Source: JAITVB01 sp031553805 (GTDB lineage: Bacteria; Bacteroidota; Bacteroidia; Bacteroidales; Rikenellaceae). Taken from it: DNA of 64,000 nucleotides. This document shows, in pieces, positions 31,105-41,466 of the stretch (positions are counted from its first letter, which is position 1; the number at the start of each line of letters is the position of its first letter). The stretch spans positions 1 through 64,000 of the forward strand of contig JAVBLC010000015.1 in NCBI GenBank assembly GCA_031553805.1. The letters are read 5' to 3'. Under the pieces are notes generated by a model, which was not told the DNA's origin, searched no databases, and saw only the letters and a list, made by a program, of their open reading frames with translations. A program made the translations under genes and the position numbers.

Positions 31105-31935
31105 TTATTCGATGATCTTAATGTCTTTCAGCCACTTCAGGTAGAGATGTTTCCACTCTTCGTGGTATTCGAAATCGGAATTAAAGCCAAAACCATGGCC
31201 GCCTCTCGGGAAGATATAAAGGGCCGAGGGCACTTTCTTGGCGTTGAGCGCTTGAAAATAGATCGCACTTTGCGGGGCCAGGCGGTCGTCGGCACAGACA
31301 AAGATCAGCGACGGCGGGGTGTCTTCGGTCACTTTCTTGTCGGCCGAGAAACGGTCGGGATCGGCACCCGCAGCCAGCATCCCGGTCGACTGAATCGCCG
31401 GATAGAAGAGGATGGCGAAGTCGGGGCGCGTACCTTCGGTGTAGAGCGTACTGATCGACGAAGCGAGGTGACCGCCGGCCGAGTTGCCGGAGAAACCGAC
31501 CTTGGCCGGATTCACGCCCCACTCTACCGCGCGTTGGCGGACGATGCGCATCGATTCCTTGGCGTCATCGAGCGGCACCTCGGGGTGACCGTTGGGCATA
31601 CGGTATTTGAGAACGATGCCCGTGATGCCGTTTTCCGACAACCACTGGGCGATCTGGTGTCCTTCGTGCTGGATCGCCAGGCGAATGTAGGCGCCGCCCG
31701 GGGCGATGATCACGGCTGCACCGGTGTTTTTGGCTTTGTTCGCGGGATAGACGTAAAGAATGGGGTCGCTCACGTTGCCCACGCGTCCTTCGGCGGGTTC
31801 GGTTTCAGGGCCGGTAAGGCCGTTAGCCTCGGGAGCGCCGTCGGGCCACACTTTGATTTCGATGGGCGTCTGGGCCTGGAGCGAAACGCCGATAAGCAGT
31901 GCAGCGGCCAGAAGGAGCGATTGAATGGTTTTCAT
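31105..31935 (-). CDS. Exported alpha/beta-hydrolase (esterase)
   Basis: A 276-aa protein with a signal peptide (MKTIQSLLLAAALLIGVSLQAQ). The fold is that of BD-FAE/acetyl-xylan-esterase-like hydrolases: oxyanion motif VIIAPGGAYIRLAI, nucleophile Ser in KVGFSGNSAGGHLASS, acid in VCADDRLAPQSA and catalytic His in FPRGGHGFG. Likely deacylates carbohydrate in the periplasm or outside, though no glycan-degrading genes are adjacent. It is the first gene of a two-gene unit with the nitroreductase. Confidence 0.88.
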   Translation of the reverse strand: MKTIQSLLLAAALLIGVSLQAQTPIEIKVWPDGAPEANGLTGPETEPAEGRVGNVSDPILYVYPANKAKNTGAAVIIAPGGAYIRLAIQHEGHQIAQWLSENGITGIVLKYRMPNGHPEVPLDDAKESMRIVRQRAVEWGVNPAKVGFSGNSAGGHLASSISTLYTEGTRPDFAILFYPAIQSTGMLAAGADPDRFSADKKVTEDTPPSLIFVCADDRLAPQSAIYFQALNAKKVPSALYIFPRGGHGFGFNSDFEYHEEWKHLYLKWLKDIKIIE

Positions 31936-31963
31936 AGGTTTAGGTTAGTTGGTTTCGAATGAC

Positions 31964-31971
31964 CAAATGTA
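31964..31971 (-). promoter_or_regulatory. -7 box (TACATTTG) for esterase gene
   Basis: Exact TAnnTTTG on the minus strand, 28 nt upstream of the ATG; no -33 match. Confidence 0.45.
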
Positions 31972-31999
31972 CGTTTTTTTCAGCTAAGTGCGTGCCCGT

Positions 32000-32640
32000 A
32001 TCATGATTTTTTCAAAGCAAACTCCCTCAGGAAAACGAAGTTTTAGCTTCGCTGAGCTCCTCTTCGTTCCGGTTCCGGAAAAATTTTTAGCTCCGCTGAG
32101 CTCGCCCGTTGCTTGCGCAACGACCTCGGTTGGTGCCGCTTTTTATAAAAAGCGGCGGTACCCTCGCGGAGCCTCCCTCGGCACAACCCAAAGCGCGGTG
32201 GCCAAGCTCTCCCGAGATTTTTATGCCCGCTCCGGCCCGGCAGAGGCTACGGTCCAATGCATAAAATCTCTTGTGTGGTGGTCCCTACCCCAATGCGCGG
32301 GGCTGCAAGCCCTGCGGTGCGTCCCCGCACTGGGGGTTTTGTTTGCGTTGGCGCAACGGTTGGAGTTTTGACTCGATTGTCAATGAGGCGTCACTTTCTT
32401 ATGTTACCTCCCTTTGGTCGGTGAGCTCGCCCGCCTTACTTGCTTAGCGCAAGTTCCCGCCCTGCGGGCGGGCAGCGACCTCGGTTGGCGGCCACCCAAA
32501 GAGAGTAACCAAAGAACCGAAGCTCACCGACCGGAGGAAGGTAAAAGTCACCGCTTTAAGAAAAAAGGTGTGTCCCCGCACTGGGGAATTCCTTTGCTTT
32601 GAGAAATCTCCCAGTGCGGGGACGCATCTCCGTCCACAAC
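32000..32640. repeat. Cluster of palindromic extragenic repeats
   Basis: This part of the 1-kb gap has no convincing gene. It holds the A/T-core hairpin GCCGCT...AGCGGC (32135-32156) of the element family, preceded by an AAAAATTTTT stretch (32081-32090), then the 57-nt hairpin motif, a GC-rich stem near 32293-32330, a 12-bp inverted repeat GGTCGGTGAGCT/AGCTCACCGACC (32416-32427 and 32521-32532) enclosing CTTGC/GCAAG and CCCGCC/GGCGGG hairpins, and a 14-bp stem GTCCCCGCACTGGG (32572-32585 with 32610-32623). Short open frames crossing these repeats look spurious. Confidence 0.8.
32214..32270. repeat. 57-nt hairpin motif, copy 1
   Basis: GAGATTTTTATGC at the left end pairs with GCATAAAATCTC at the right. 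Conserved interior: CCCG-CTCCGGCCCGGCA-AGG. Copies 2 and 3 are at 57246-57302 and about 61157-61211. Confidence 0.8.
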
Positions 32641-32713
32641 TCGCCCTGCGGGCTCAGACAGTGGACTACATGACGATTTTCCCAAAACTTTTCTTAATGC
32701 ATTTTTCTTAGAT

Positions 32714-32816
32714 GCGGGCCTTCGGCCCGCTTTGCGCGGCACCTGTGGCCCAGCTTGGAACTGAGATACTACAAATACACTAAACAAAAAAGAGGCAAAA
32801 GCCTCTTTTTGTTTAG
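32714..32816. other. Two terminator-like hairpins
   Basis: GCGGGCC-TTC-GGCCCGC (32714-32730) followed by TTT, and CTAAACAAAAAAGAGGC/GCCTCTTTTTGTTTAG (32780-32816, one bulged A, loop AAAA). The second is a strong bidirectional stop. Confidence 0.7.
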
Positions 32817-32865
32817 ATTAGCGAACCAACGGTCGCCGCATTGTGCAGAGAATGCGTCAGATTTA

Positions 32866-32935
32866 AAAGATCGTTTGGGCTTTTTAATCCTTACGTACCT
32901 TAAGTACGCTCCGGTTAAAAGCCCGAACGATCTTT
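32866..32935. repeat. About 70-bp imperfect palindrome
   Basis: AAAGATCGTTTGGGC-TTTTTAA (32866-32887) pairs with TTAAAAGCCCGAACGATCTTT (32915-32935). The centre, GTACCTTAAGTAC, is nearly self-complementary. It lies 31 nt past the stop of the zinc-ribbon gene and could end that operon. Confidence 0.8.
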
Positions 32936-32965
32936 CAAAGACGGCGTGCTATACGCGCAACGCCC

Positions 32966-33724
32966 CTATTGGTCGAGGAGGTCGGAAACCAGGATACGTC
33001 CGCAATATTCGCAGACAATGATCTTCTTGCTCGTGCGGATGTCGAACTGGCGCTGGGGCGGGATGCGGTTGAAGCAACCGCCGCAAGCGTCACGTTTAAC
33101 CGTCACCACAGCCAGGCCGTTGAGCATATTGCTGCGGATGCGCTTGTAGGCCGCGAGCAGGCGTTCGTCGATCTTCACCGAAGCCTCTTTCGACTTGACT
33201 TCGAGCGCAGCGATTTCCTTGGCGGTTTCCTGGTCGATGCTTTCGAGCTCTTCTTTCTTGTTCTTCAGATCGACCTGACGGCCGTCGAGGATTTCGCGGG
33301 CGTCTTCGATCTGCTTTTTCTGGATCTTGGCCTCGGCCGAAGCTTCCTTGATCTTCTTTTCGCAAAGTTCGATCTCGAGTTTCTGAAACTCGATCTCCTT
33401 CGAGAGCGAATCGAACTCGCGATTGTTGCGCACGTTGTTCTGCTGCTCTTCGTATTTGGCGATCTGAGCTTTGGACAGTTCGATCTCCTCCTTGCGGGCC
33501 TTCGAGGTCTTGTTCAGCTCGTCCATCTCCTCGGTAATGTTGGCGATGCGGGTCTCGAGGCCGGCGATCTCGTCTTCGAGGTCTTGCACTTCGAGGGGCA
33601 GCTCGCCCTTAAGGCGGTCGATCTCGTCGATTTTCGAGTCGATCTTCTGCAGGTCATACAGGGCGACGATCTTTTCCTCGATCGAGTAGTCGATTTCGGC
33701 CGCCTTGGTGCTGTTTGTTGCCAT
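32966..33724 (-). CDS. Coiled-coil C4-type zinc-ribbon protein
   Basis: A 252-aa protein with a long charged coiled coil (about residues 25-185, heptads rich in Glu/Lys) and a C-terminal zinc ribbon: CGGCFNRIPPQ...CEYCGRIL, two CxxC pairs. This is the C4-type zinc-ribbon (zf-RING_7, formerly DUF164) family; homologues are proposed to bind nucleic acid or act in envelope or flagellar assembly, with no settled role. It follows the Nif3-like gene by 6 nt in a three-gene unit, a pairing also found elsewhere. Confidence 0.88.
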   Translation of the reverse strand: MATNSTKAAEIDYSIEEKIVALYDLQKIDSKIDEIDRLKGELPLEVQDLEDEIAGLETRIANITEEMDELNKTSKARKEEIELSKAQIAKYEEQQNNVRNNREFDSLSKEIEFQKLEIELCEKKIKEASAEAKIQKKQIEDAREILDGRQVDLKNKKEELESIDQETAKEIAALEVKSKEASVKIDERLLAAYKRIRSNMLNGLAVVTVKRDACGGCFNRIPPQRQFDIRTSKKIIVCEYCGRILVSDLLDQ

Positions 33725-33730
33725 AGTATG

Positions 33731-34828
33731 CTATGCTAAATAATTGACGGGATTGGCGGAATTGACACTTTTCCGGACGGCAAAGGTAGGGAATTTTTTC
33801 GTAATCACATCATATAAAATATCGATCGCGCAATATTCGCTTTCGAAATGTCCCACGTCGGCCAGGATCATCCGCGGATCGGCTTCGAGGAAAGCGTCGT
33901 AACGCAGGTCGGCCGTGATGAACACATCGGCTCCCGAACGCAGGGCGTCGCCGATCATCGAACCGCCCGAACCGCTCGATATGGCCACCCTGCGCACGGT
34001 GCGGCCCTCGGCAGCGGTATGTCGCACGGCTCCCGTACCGAACGTCGTTTTAAGCCGGGCCAGGTATTTCTCGGCCGGCACAGCCTCCGGCAGCATCCCG
34101 ACAGTACCGAAACCCGAATGCAGGTCGCGGTTTTCCAACGGGATCAAGTCGTAGGCCGGTGCCTCGTAAGGATGTGCCGCCAGCAAGGCCCGCACGACGG
34201 CGCCGCTGCGGTGGCGGGGAGCGATGACCTCGATGCGTGTTTCGGCCTCGGTGTGCATCGTTCCGCGTTCGCCGACAAAGGGATCCGTTCCCTCGCCCGG
34301 CCGGAAAGTGCCTTCGCCGTGGGCGTTATAACTGCATCGATCGTAGCCGCCGATCGCCCCGGCACCGGCGTCGAACATCGCCTGCCGTACTTTTTCGGCA
34401 TGGGCCTCGGGCGCGAAAACGACCACTTTCAGAAAATTCGAGCCACGCGGGGCCAGCACCTCTACCGATTGCAACCCGAGCATTTCCGCCATGCAAAAAT
34501 TGATCCCGCCCGCGCACGAGTCGAGGTTGGTGTGAGCGGCATAGAGGGCAATGCCCCGTTCTATAGCCGTCTGCACCATCCGTTCGGGATGGGTGGCGCC
34601 GGTCAGGCGTTTGAGCGGATGGAAAATCACCGGATGGTGCGAAACCACCAGGTTCGCCCCGCAGGCCACCGCCTCGTCCAACACCGCCCGGGTCACATCG
34701 ACACACAGCACCACGCCCGTCGCCTCGCGCGTGCGGTCGCCCACCAGCAACCCCGCGTTATCGTAGGATTCCTGATAACTGAGCGGCGCAAAATCTTCGA
34801 TAATGCGGATTATTTCGTCTATTTTCAT
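33731..34828 (-). CDS. Nif3-like dinuclear metal-centre protein
   Basis: A 365-aa Nif3/YbgI family protein (the frame allows a start two codons earlier at 34834). Metal ligands: LVVSHHPVIFH (two His), AAHTNLDS (His/Asp) and the C-terminal DVGHFESEY (His, Glu). A PII-like insert sits in the middle, as in the longer family members. Homologues form hexamer toroids with two metals per subunit; suggested to be GTP cyclohydrolase-I-like type 2, but activity is unproven. Between merR and the zinc-ribbon gene with gaps of less than 10 nt. Confidence 0.92.
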   Translation of the reverse strand: MKIDEIIRIIEDFAPLSYQESYDNAGLLVGDRTREATGVVLCVDVTRAVLDEAVACGANLVVSHHPVIFHPLKRLTGATHPERMVQTAIERGIALYAAHTNLDSCAGGINFCMAEMLGLQSVEVLAPRGSNFLKVVVFAPEAHAEKVRQAMFDAGAGAIGGYDRCSYNAHGEGTFRPGEGTDPFVGERGTMHTEAETRIEVIAPRHRSGAVVRALLAAHPYEAPAYDLIPLENRDLHSGFGTVGMLPEAVPAEKYLARLKTTFGTGAVRHTAAEGRTVRRVAISSGSGGSMIGDALRSGADVFITADLRYDAFLEADPRMILADVGHFESEYCAIDILYDVITKKFPTFAVRKSVNSANPVNYLA

Positions 34829-34837
34829 TGGCATGCG

Positions 34838-35947
34838 TTAGAACAGCGATTGCTGAGTGGCAGCGGGTTTTTCCTGGGGCGGCGAATCCTGTCCTGCTTC
34901 ATCCATCAGCGAATCGGTGTCGAAAAGTTGCTGGGCGTAGAACGGGACGCTGGCGATTTCGGGTTCTTCCAACTCTTCCGGGAAATCGTCGGTGACGGAA
35001 TCGACCTCGTCATAAACCTCCTCGGCCGGTGTCCCGACAAAGACTTCCTCTTCGGGAGCAATGGCTTGTTCAAGGTCGATGACCTCTTCTGGGTCGGCTT
35101 CTTCCTCGATCTCGTCGAGCAGTTCGCCAGGGATCACCTCTGTTTCGTCCATCTCGCCGGGGGCCCACACGGCTTCGACTTCGTCGAGCACTTCCACACG
35201 CCGGGGGACTACCGTCAGCTCGGCGACCGACGGTTCGGCAACGGCCTCCGGTTGTTCGGCGTATGACTCGTAGGTGAGTCCGGCAAACGGTTCGGGGTGC
35301 TGTTCTGAAAATTGTCCGGCGACTCGTTCGGCGACAACTTCGGCCGCCTCTTCTTCTGCCGTCTCCTGCCACAGATCATGTACCTGTTCGCCCCACTGGA
35401 GGGTTTCGTCAAGCGGACCAGATTCGGATTCGACGACAAAGGCGGTTTCGGCACCGGGGACAAACTCCGGCTCCACCCCGGGAACCACGGCATTCACCGG
35501 TCCGGGGACCGCCTCAAAATCCGCCCCCGGAACAGCTTCCGGGAAACGTTGTTCAAGCGCCACCTCCGCATAGTCGGGCATCGCCGGGCGCACCGGCCCA
35601 GCAGACACATCTTTCAACTCCTCGCGGATTTCCTGCAACACGGCGCGGACTTCCTGTAGGTGTTTAATGATCTCGGTATCGCGCTCGGCCCCTCCCGGAT
35701 TCTCTTTCAGACGCTTTTCGGCGCCGGCCAGCGTCATCCCCCGTTCCTTGACCAAGTGGTAGATGATTCCGAGATTTTTAATATCGGCCGGGGTGAAAAG
35801 GCGGTTCCCCTTTTTGTTCTTCTTCGGTTTGAGCACGTCGAAACGTTGCTCCCAGAAACGGATGAGCGATTGGTTGACGTCGAACATCTCGGCCACCTCG
35901 CCCATCGTATAGAACATTTTTTCGGGGTTTTCCTCGCGCGCTTTCAC
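34838..35947 (-). CDS. MerR-family regulator with long acidic tail
   Basis: A 369-aa protein. Residues 12-85 form a MerR winged helix: YTMGEVAEMFDVNQSLIRFWEQRFDVLKPKKNKKGNRLFTPADIKNLGIIYHLVKERGMTLAGAEKRL, followed by a dimer helix (about 95-120). The remaining ~250 residues are acidic, rich in Glu, Val, Pro and Ala, and probably disordered; ordinary MerR proteins are 110-280 aa with a ligand domain. No effector Cys or known ligand fold is seen. It is divergent from the riboflavin kinase gene across 178 nt, and is the first gene of the merR-nif3-zinc-ribbon unit. Confidence 0.88.
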   Translation of the reverse strand: MKAREENPEKMFYTMGEVAEMFDVNQSLIRFWEQRFDVLKPKKNKKGNRLFTPADIKNLGIIYHLVKERGMTLAGAEKRLKENPGGAERDTEIIKHLQEVRAVLQEIREELKDVSAGPVRPAMPDYAEVALEQRFPEAVPGADFEAVPGPVNAVVPGVEPEFVPGAETAFVVESESGPLDETLQWGEQVHDLWQETAEEEAAEVVAERVAGQFSEQHPEPFAGLTYESYAEQPEAVAEPSVAELTVVPRRVEVLDEVEAVWAPGEMDETEVIPGELLDEIEEEADPEEVIDLEQAIAPEEEVFVGTPAEEVYDEVDSVTDDFPEELEEPEIASVPFYAQQLFDTDSLMDEAGQDSPPQEKPAATQQSLF

Positions 35948-36097
35948 TATTCAGGAGGTATTATGGGTATTATCTAATGTGATTTTGGCTCTGACGAAAA
36001 AGATCTTCGACGAAAAATGCCCGTCAAAGGAAACGCTAAAGTACAAAAAATCTGTACGTCAAACAACCCCCCGCCGAAAAGTTGCAAAAATAATCCG

Positions 36098-36105
36098 TAC
36101 TTTTG
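36098..36105 (+). promoter_or_regulatory. -7 box (TACTTTTG) for riboflavin kinase gene
   Basis: Exact TAnnTTTG 20 nt before the ATG at 36126, excluding the longer frame that begins at 35979. A GTTGC at 36081-36085 is a poor -33. Confidence 0.45.
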
Positions 36106-36125
36106 CCTGGCAAGCTCCGTTTAGC

Positions 36126-36507
36126 ATGAACATCGAAATCACAGGCACCGTCATCGCGGGCAACCGCATCGGGAACTCGCTGGGTTTTCCCACGGCCAAC
36201 GTCGCGCTCGACGCCGCGGCCGGGCCGGTCGACGGATTGGCCGACGGAGTCTACGCGGCCACGGTTACTACGCCCGCCGGAACTTTCCGAGCGATGGCCA
36301 ACGTGGGGACGCGCCCTACGGTGAGCCGCTCGCCCGAACGCCTGCTCGAAGTACACCTGTTCGGATTCAGCGGCGACCTCTACGGACAGACCCTCCGCGT
36401 CGCCCTCCACGAATTTATCCGCCCCGAAGTGAAATTCAGTTCGCTCAACGAACTCAAACAAGCTATCGAAAACGACAAAACGACCATACTTGACTATTTT
36501 GACCGCT

Positions 36508-36518
<11 letters not shown>
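36126..36518 (+). CDS. Stand-alone riboflavin kinase domain
   Basis: A 130-aa protein that is the whole of a bacterial riboflavin kinase domain: ITGTVIAGNRIGNSLGFPTANVAL (phosphate loop with PTAN), GVYAATV, VGTRPTV, LLEVHLFGFSGDLYGQTLRV and FIRPEVKFSSLNELKQAI. The FAD synthetase (nucleotidyltransferase) half that precedes it in ordinary bifunctional RibF (about 310 aa) is absent and not found upstream. It would make FMN but not FAD. Its 3' end overlaps ahcY by 11 nt, so the two are translationally coupled. A paralogue of a complete RibF elsewhere, or one half of a split pair, are both possible. Confidence 0.85.
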
Positions 36519-37917
<1,399 letters not shown>

Positions 37918-37957
37918 TCCCCTGCCCCATATCCGGAAATAATTTCCCCTGCCCTGG

Positions 37958-37990
37958 AAAACGGCGAATCATGCGATTCGCCGTTTTTTT
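37958..37990 (+). terminator. Intrinsic terminator of ahcY
   Basis: AAAACGGCGAATC pairs with GATTCGCCGTTTT around ATGC, followed by TTT. Confidence 0.9.
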
Positions 37991-38037
37991 ATCCCCCAGC
38001 ATGGCCCCGACCAATCTTTTAAAACCGTTGCCCACAG

Positions 38038-38103
38038 TATAATCTACATTATGTATTTTAAAAAACAACTTATTTTGTTGAAATATAATCTACATTATGT
38101 TTA
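38038..38103 (+). promoter_or_regulatory. Twin 17-bp operators and promoter of susC 1
   Basis: TATAATCTACATTATGT occurs at 38038-38054 and 38084-38100. Its core ATAAT-CTAC-ATTAT is an inverted repeat. A near-consensus promoter, TTTG (38074-38077), 18 nt, TATGTTTA (38096-38103), puts copy 2 in the -33/-7 spacer. The same 17-mer occurs once more, inverted, upstream of susC 2. The rest of this 396-bp gap is AT-rich leader, with a GACC/GGTC stem near 38159. Confidence 0.7.
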
Positions 38104-38290
38104 ATTAAATGTTTTTTTAACATTTCGTAAAAAACCGGATGTTTTTAATATAAAACGACCAGGGAGGTCGCTTGACTTCAAAAATAACGATACATTTCAC
38201 ATATTTAATGATAACAAAGGATGGGGTTTATATTTTTTAGCGCCTAAACAGGAGGGATCGAAAATAAACTTAAAAAACGCCACAAACTGA

Positions 38291-38311
38291 TTTACTAACT
38301 ACAAAAAACGC
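38291..38311 (+). promoter_or_regulatory. Shared leader motif before susC 1
   Basis: TTTACTAACTACAAAAAACG just before the start codon is found again, with one extra A, at the same place before susC 2. Both genes then begin ATGAAAAAATTTAC. It may be a translation-enhancing A-rich leader, which replaces Shine-Dalgarno signals in Bacteroidetes. Confidence 0.65.
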
Positions 38312-38313
38312 TT

Positions 38314-41300
38314 ATGAAAAAATTTACATTAACTTTTTTGGTTATGCTTCTGGCGTGCGCACAGGCGTTCGCTCAGAACATAAGCATAACGGGTACGGTA
38401 AGGACCGATTCGGGCGAACCGCTCGTCGGTGCGGCCGTATTGGTCGGTGGCACCCAGCGGGGCGCTACGACCGACAATCAAGGCCGTTATAATATCCTGG
38501 CCCCGGCTAACGGAACGCTCACGTTCTCGTTTATCGGGTATGTTTCGCAGGAGGAAGCCATCAACGGCCGTACGCAGATCGACGCGATCCTGCCCATCGA
38601 CGTGGAAACGATCGAAAACGTAATCGTCGTGGCTTTCGGTACCGCAAAACGCGAAGCTTACACGGGGGCGGCTTCGGTGATCAAAGCCGAAGACATCCAG
38701 CGACGCCAGGTGTCGAACATTTCCAAGGCGCTCGACGGCCAGGTGGCCGGGGTGCAGATGACCACCAGCACCGGCCAGCCGGGGGTAGCCGGTACGATCC
38801 GCGTACGCGGGTTTACTTCGATCAACGCCTCGAACAGTCCGCTCTACGTGGTCGACGGCGTACCGTTTGACGGTGACCTCTCGACCATCAACCCGAACGA
38901 CATCGAGTCGATGTCCGTCCTCAAGGACGCCGCATCGAGCGCCCTCTACGGGGCCCGTGGTGCCAACGGTGTGGTGATGATCACCACCCGTCGCGGCCGC
39001 TCGGGCGACGCTGTCGTTAGCATCGACGCCAAGTGGGGGGCCAACTCGCGCAGCGTGCCGGAATACGACGTGCTGACCAACCCGGGTACCTATTATGAAA
39101 AATTTTGGGAAGGGATTAAAAACCAGTACGATGCCGCTAGGGCCAACGCGAACCTGATCCCGATGTTGGGTTACCAGGTCTACTCGGTTCCCGCCGGCGA
39201 AACGCTGATGGTGGACGGTAAGCTGAACCCCAACGCTACGCCCGGTTACGCGGCCAACAACCGTTACTACCTGGCCGACGACTGGACCGACGCAGCCTAC
39301 AACAACGCCATGCGCCAGGAATACAACGCCAGCGTGAGCGGCGCTACCGACAAGATGAACTACTTCTTCTCGGCCGGTTACCTCAACGATAAAGGGTATG
39401 TGGTGAACTCCTACTACGATCGCATCACTTTCCGTCTGAAGACCGACTACCAGGCCAAACCGTGGCTGAAGATCGGCGCTAACGCAATGTATGCCAACAG
39501 CGACCAGAACTACCCGACCTACACGCAGACCAGCTCGGTGAATATGTTCTACCTGACCCGCAACATCGCCCCGATCTATCCGCTCTATGTGCGCAACACC
39601 GACGGTTCGATCCGCATCGACGTGCGCGGACAGCAGGTATATGACTATGGCGACAGCGCCACCGGCGGGATCGCCCGTCCCTTCATGGGCCAGGCCAACC
39701 CTGTCAGCGCACAGGGGCTGAACAAGGAATCGCACTTGATGGATATGTTTAGCGGCCGTGCGTTTGCCGAAATTTCATTCCTGAAGGATTTCCGCCTGCA
39801 AATCGTAGCCGGTACCGACGTTGACAACGTCCGTTCGCAGGATATGCGTAACCCGTTCTACGGCCAGTATGCCTCCTCGGGCGGTTACATCCAGGTATCG
39901 CAGGACCGCAACGCCGCCCTCTCCCTCGACCAGATGATTACCTGGAAACACGCATACGGCAAGCACAATGTGGACGTCCTGGTGGGGCACACCTACTATC
40001 AACGTACGCTGTCCGACCTGTCTGCCGACCGCACCTATCTCTACAATCCGGACATCGCCGAGGTCGACAATGCGATCCTTGACCCGCACGGCTTCTCGAG
40101 CACTGACAAATACTACAACGAAGGGTATCTGGGCCGCGTGAACTACGACTACAACATGAAATATTTCTTCTCGGGGAGCTACCGTCGCGACGCCTCTTCG
40201 AAGTTCGCTCCGGGCAACCGCTGGGGTAACTTCTGGTCGGCCAGCGGCTCATGGTTGATGAGCCGGGAAGACTTCCTGCAGAACGCTTCCTCGTGGCTGA
40301 ATATGCTGAAAGTAAAAGCCAGCTATGGTGTTCAGGGGAACGACGCCCTGTTGAGAAACGGCGTATTGAGCTTTTACCCCTATGCCAACCAGTATGACCT
40401 GGTGAACAACGCCAACGAACCCGCGCTGATGCGTACCTATGTGGGCAACCGCAACATCTCCTGGGAAACCAACTACGCCTTCAACACCGGGGTGGAATTC
40501 AGCCTGTTCAACAACCGGCTGGACGGGATGGTCGATTTCTATGTCCGCACCACCAAAGATCTGCTGATGTATCGTCCGGTGGCCCCGTCGCTCGGTTATG
40601 AAAGCTATCCGGACAACGTTGGCGACATGCGCAACACCGGTGTCGAAGTGACGCTGAACGGCACGCTGATCTCGACCCGCGATTTCCACTGGAGCATCAA
40701 CCTGAATGCCACCCACAACAAGAACAAAATCCTCCGCCTGCCGGAAGAAAGCCGGGAAGCGGGGATCGTGAACAACCCCTTTAAATATACCGAAGGCGGT
40801 TCGATGTACGACTTCTACCTGCGCGAATGGGCAGGCGTGAAGGAAGACACTGGCCAGTCGCAATGGTACGTTGTAAACAACGACGGGACCAAGACGACAA
40901 CTACAAGTTATCAGAACGGCACCCTGGTGATGTGCGGGGCTTCGGCCATGCCCGACCTCTACGGTGGTTTCGGAACATCGCTCACCTACAAGGGATTTGA
41001 CCTGGCGGCAAACTTCTCCTACCAGATCGGCGGTACCGGTTACGACCAGGCCTACGCCTGGCTGATGCACGGCGGTAACTCGTCAAACCGCGGCCGCAAC
41101 TGGCACACGGACATCCTCAACTCGTGGTCGGCCGAAAATCCGACCAGCCAGATCCCGAAGGTGATGTACGGCGACTCGTACACCAATGGCCAGTCGACCC
41201 GTTTCCTGATCGGACTCGACTACCTGTGTCTGCAGAACATCACGCTCGGCTATACGTTCCCTGAATCGATCGCCAACAAATTGGGTCTCTCGAACCTCCG

Positions 41301-41439
41301 CATCTACGGCGTGGCCGACAACGTGGCGCTCTTCTCACAACGCGAGGGCTTCGACCCGCGCCAGGCCTTCACCGGGATCAGCGGTCAGAACTATTCACCG
41401 ATCCGCGTTGTGTCGGGCGGTGTGTCGCTTAAGTTTTAA
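38314..41439 (+). CDS. SusC/RagA TonB-linked outer-membrane receptor 1
   Basis: A 1041-aa TonB-dependent transporter. Signal peptide (1-20), carboxypeptidase-D regulatory-like domain (about 22-105, ISITGTVRTDSGEPLVGAAVLVGGT), plug domain (about 110-225, with LYVVDGVPFDGDL and SALYGARGANGVVMITTRRG) and a 22-strand barrel ending GGVSLKF. It imports a nutrient, usually an oligosaccharide or peptide, together with the SusD partner 27 nt downstream. No glycoside hydrolase, sensor or ECF/anti-sigma gene is adjacent, so the ligand is unknown. No N-terminal STN domain, which fits regulation other than by trans-envelope sigma signalling. Confidence 0.95.
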   Translation: MKKFTLTFLVMLLACAQAFAQNISITGTVRTDSGEPLVGAAVLVGGTQRGATTDNQGRYNILAPANGTLTFSFIGYVSQEEAINGRTQIDAILPIDVETIENVIVVAFGTAKREAYTGAASVIKAEDIQRRQVSNISKALDGQVAGVQMTTSTGQPGVAGTIRVRGFTSINASNSPLYVVDGVPFDGDLSTINPNDIESMSVLKDAASSALYGARGANGVVMITTRRGRSGDAVVSIDAKWGANSRSVPEYDVLTNPGTYYEKFWEGIKNQYDAARANANLIPMLGYQVYSVPAGETLMVDGKLNPNATPGYAANNRYYLADDWTDAAYNNAMRQEYNASVSGATDKMNYFFSAGYLNDKGYVVNSYYDRITFRLKTDYQAKPWLKIGANAMYANSDQNYPTYTQTSSVNMFYLTRNIAPIYPLYVRNTDGSIRIDVRGQQVYDYGDSATGGIARPFMGQANPVSAQGLNKESHLMDMFSGRAFAEISFLKDFRLQIVAGTDVDNVRSQDMRNPFYGQYASSGGYIQVSQDRNAALSLDQMITWKHAYGKHNVDVLVGHTYYQRTLSDLSADRTYLYNPDIAEVDNAILDPHGFSSTDKYYNEGYLGRVNYDYNMKYFFSGSYRRDASSKFAPGNRWGNFWSASGSWLMSREDFLQNASSWLNMLKVKASYGVQGNDALLRNGVLSFYPYANQYDLVNNANEPALMRTYVGNRNISWETNYAFNTGVEFSLFNNRLDGMVDFYVRTTKDLLMYRPVAPSLGYESYPDNVGDMRNTGVEVTLNGTLISTRDFHWSINLNATHNKNKILRLPEESREAGIVNNPFKYTEGGSMYDFYLREWAGVKEDTGQSQWYVVNNDGTKTTTTSYQNGTLVMCGASAMPDLYGGFGTSLTYKGFDLAANFSYQIGGTGYDQAYAWLMHGGNSSNRGRNWHTDILNSWSAENPTSQIPKVMYGDSYTNGQSTRFLIGLDYLCLQNITLGYTFPESIANKLGLSNLRIYGVADNVALFSQREGFDPRQAFTGISGQNYSPIRVVSGGVSLKF

Positions 41440-41466
41440 TGGTCTTAATTGTAATTGTTGTAAACT

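Noticed and set aside
31988..32371. 127-codon frame in the repeat-rich gap
   Set aside because: It crosses the A/T-core hairpin and the 57-nt motif, and its sequence follows the repeats, with no family resemblance.
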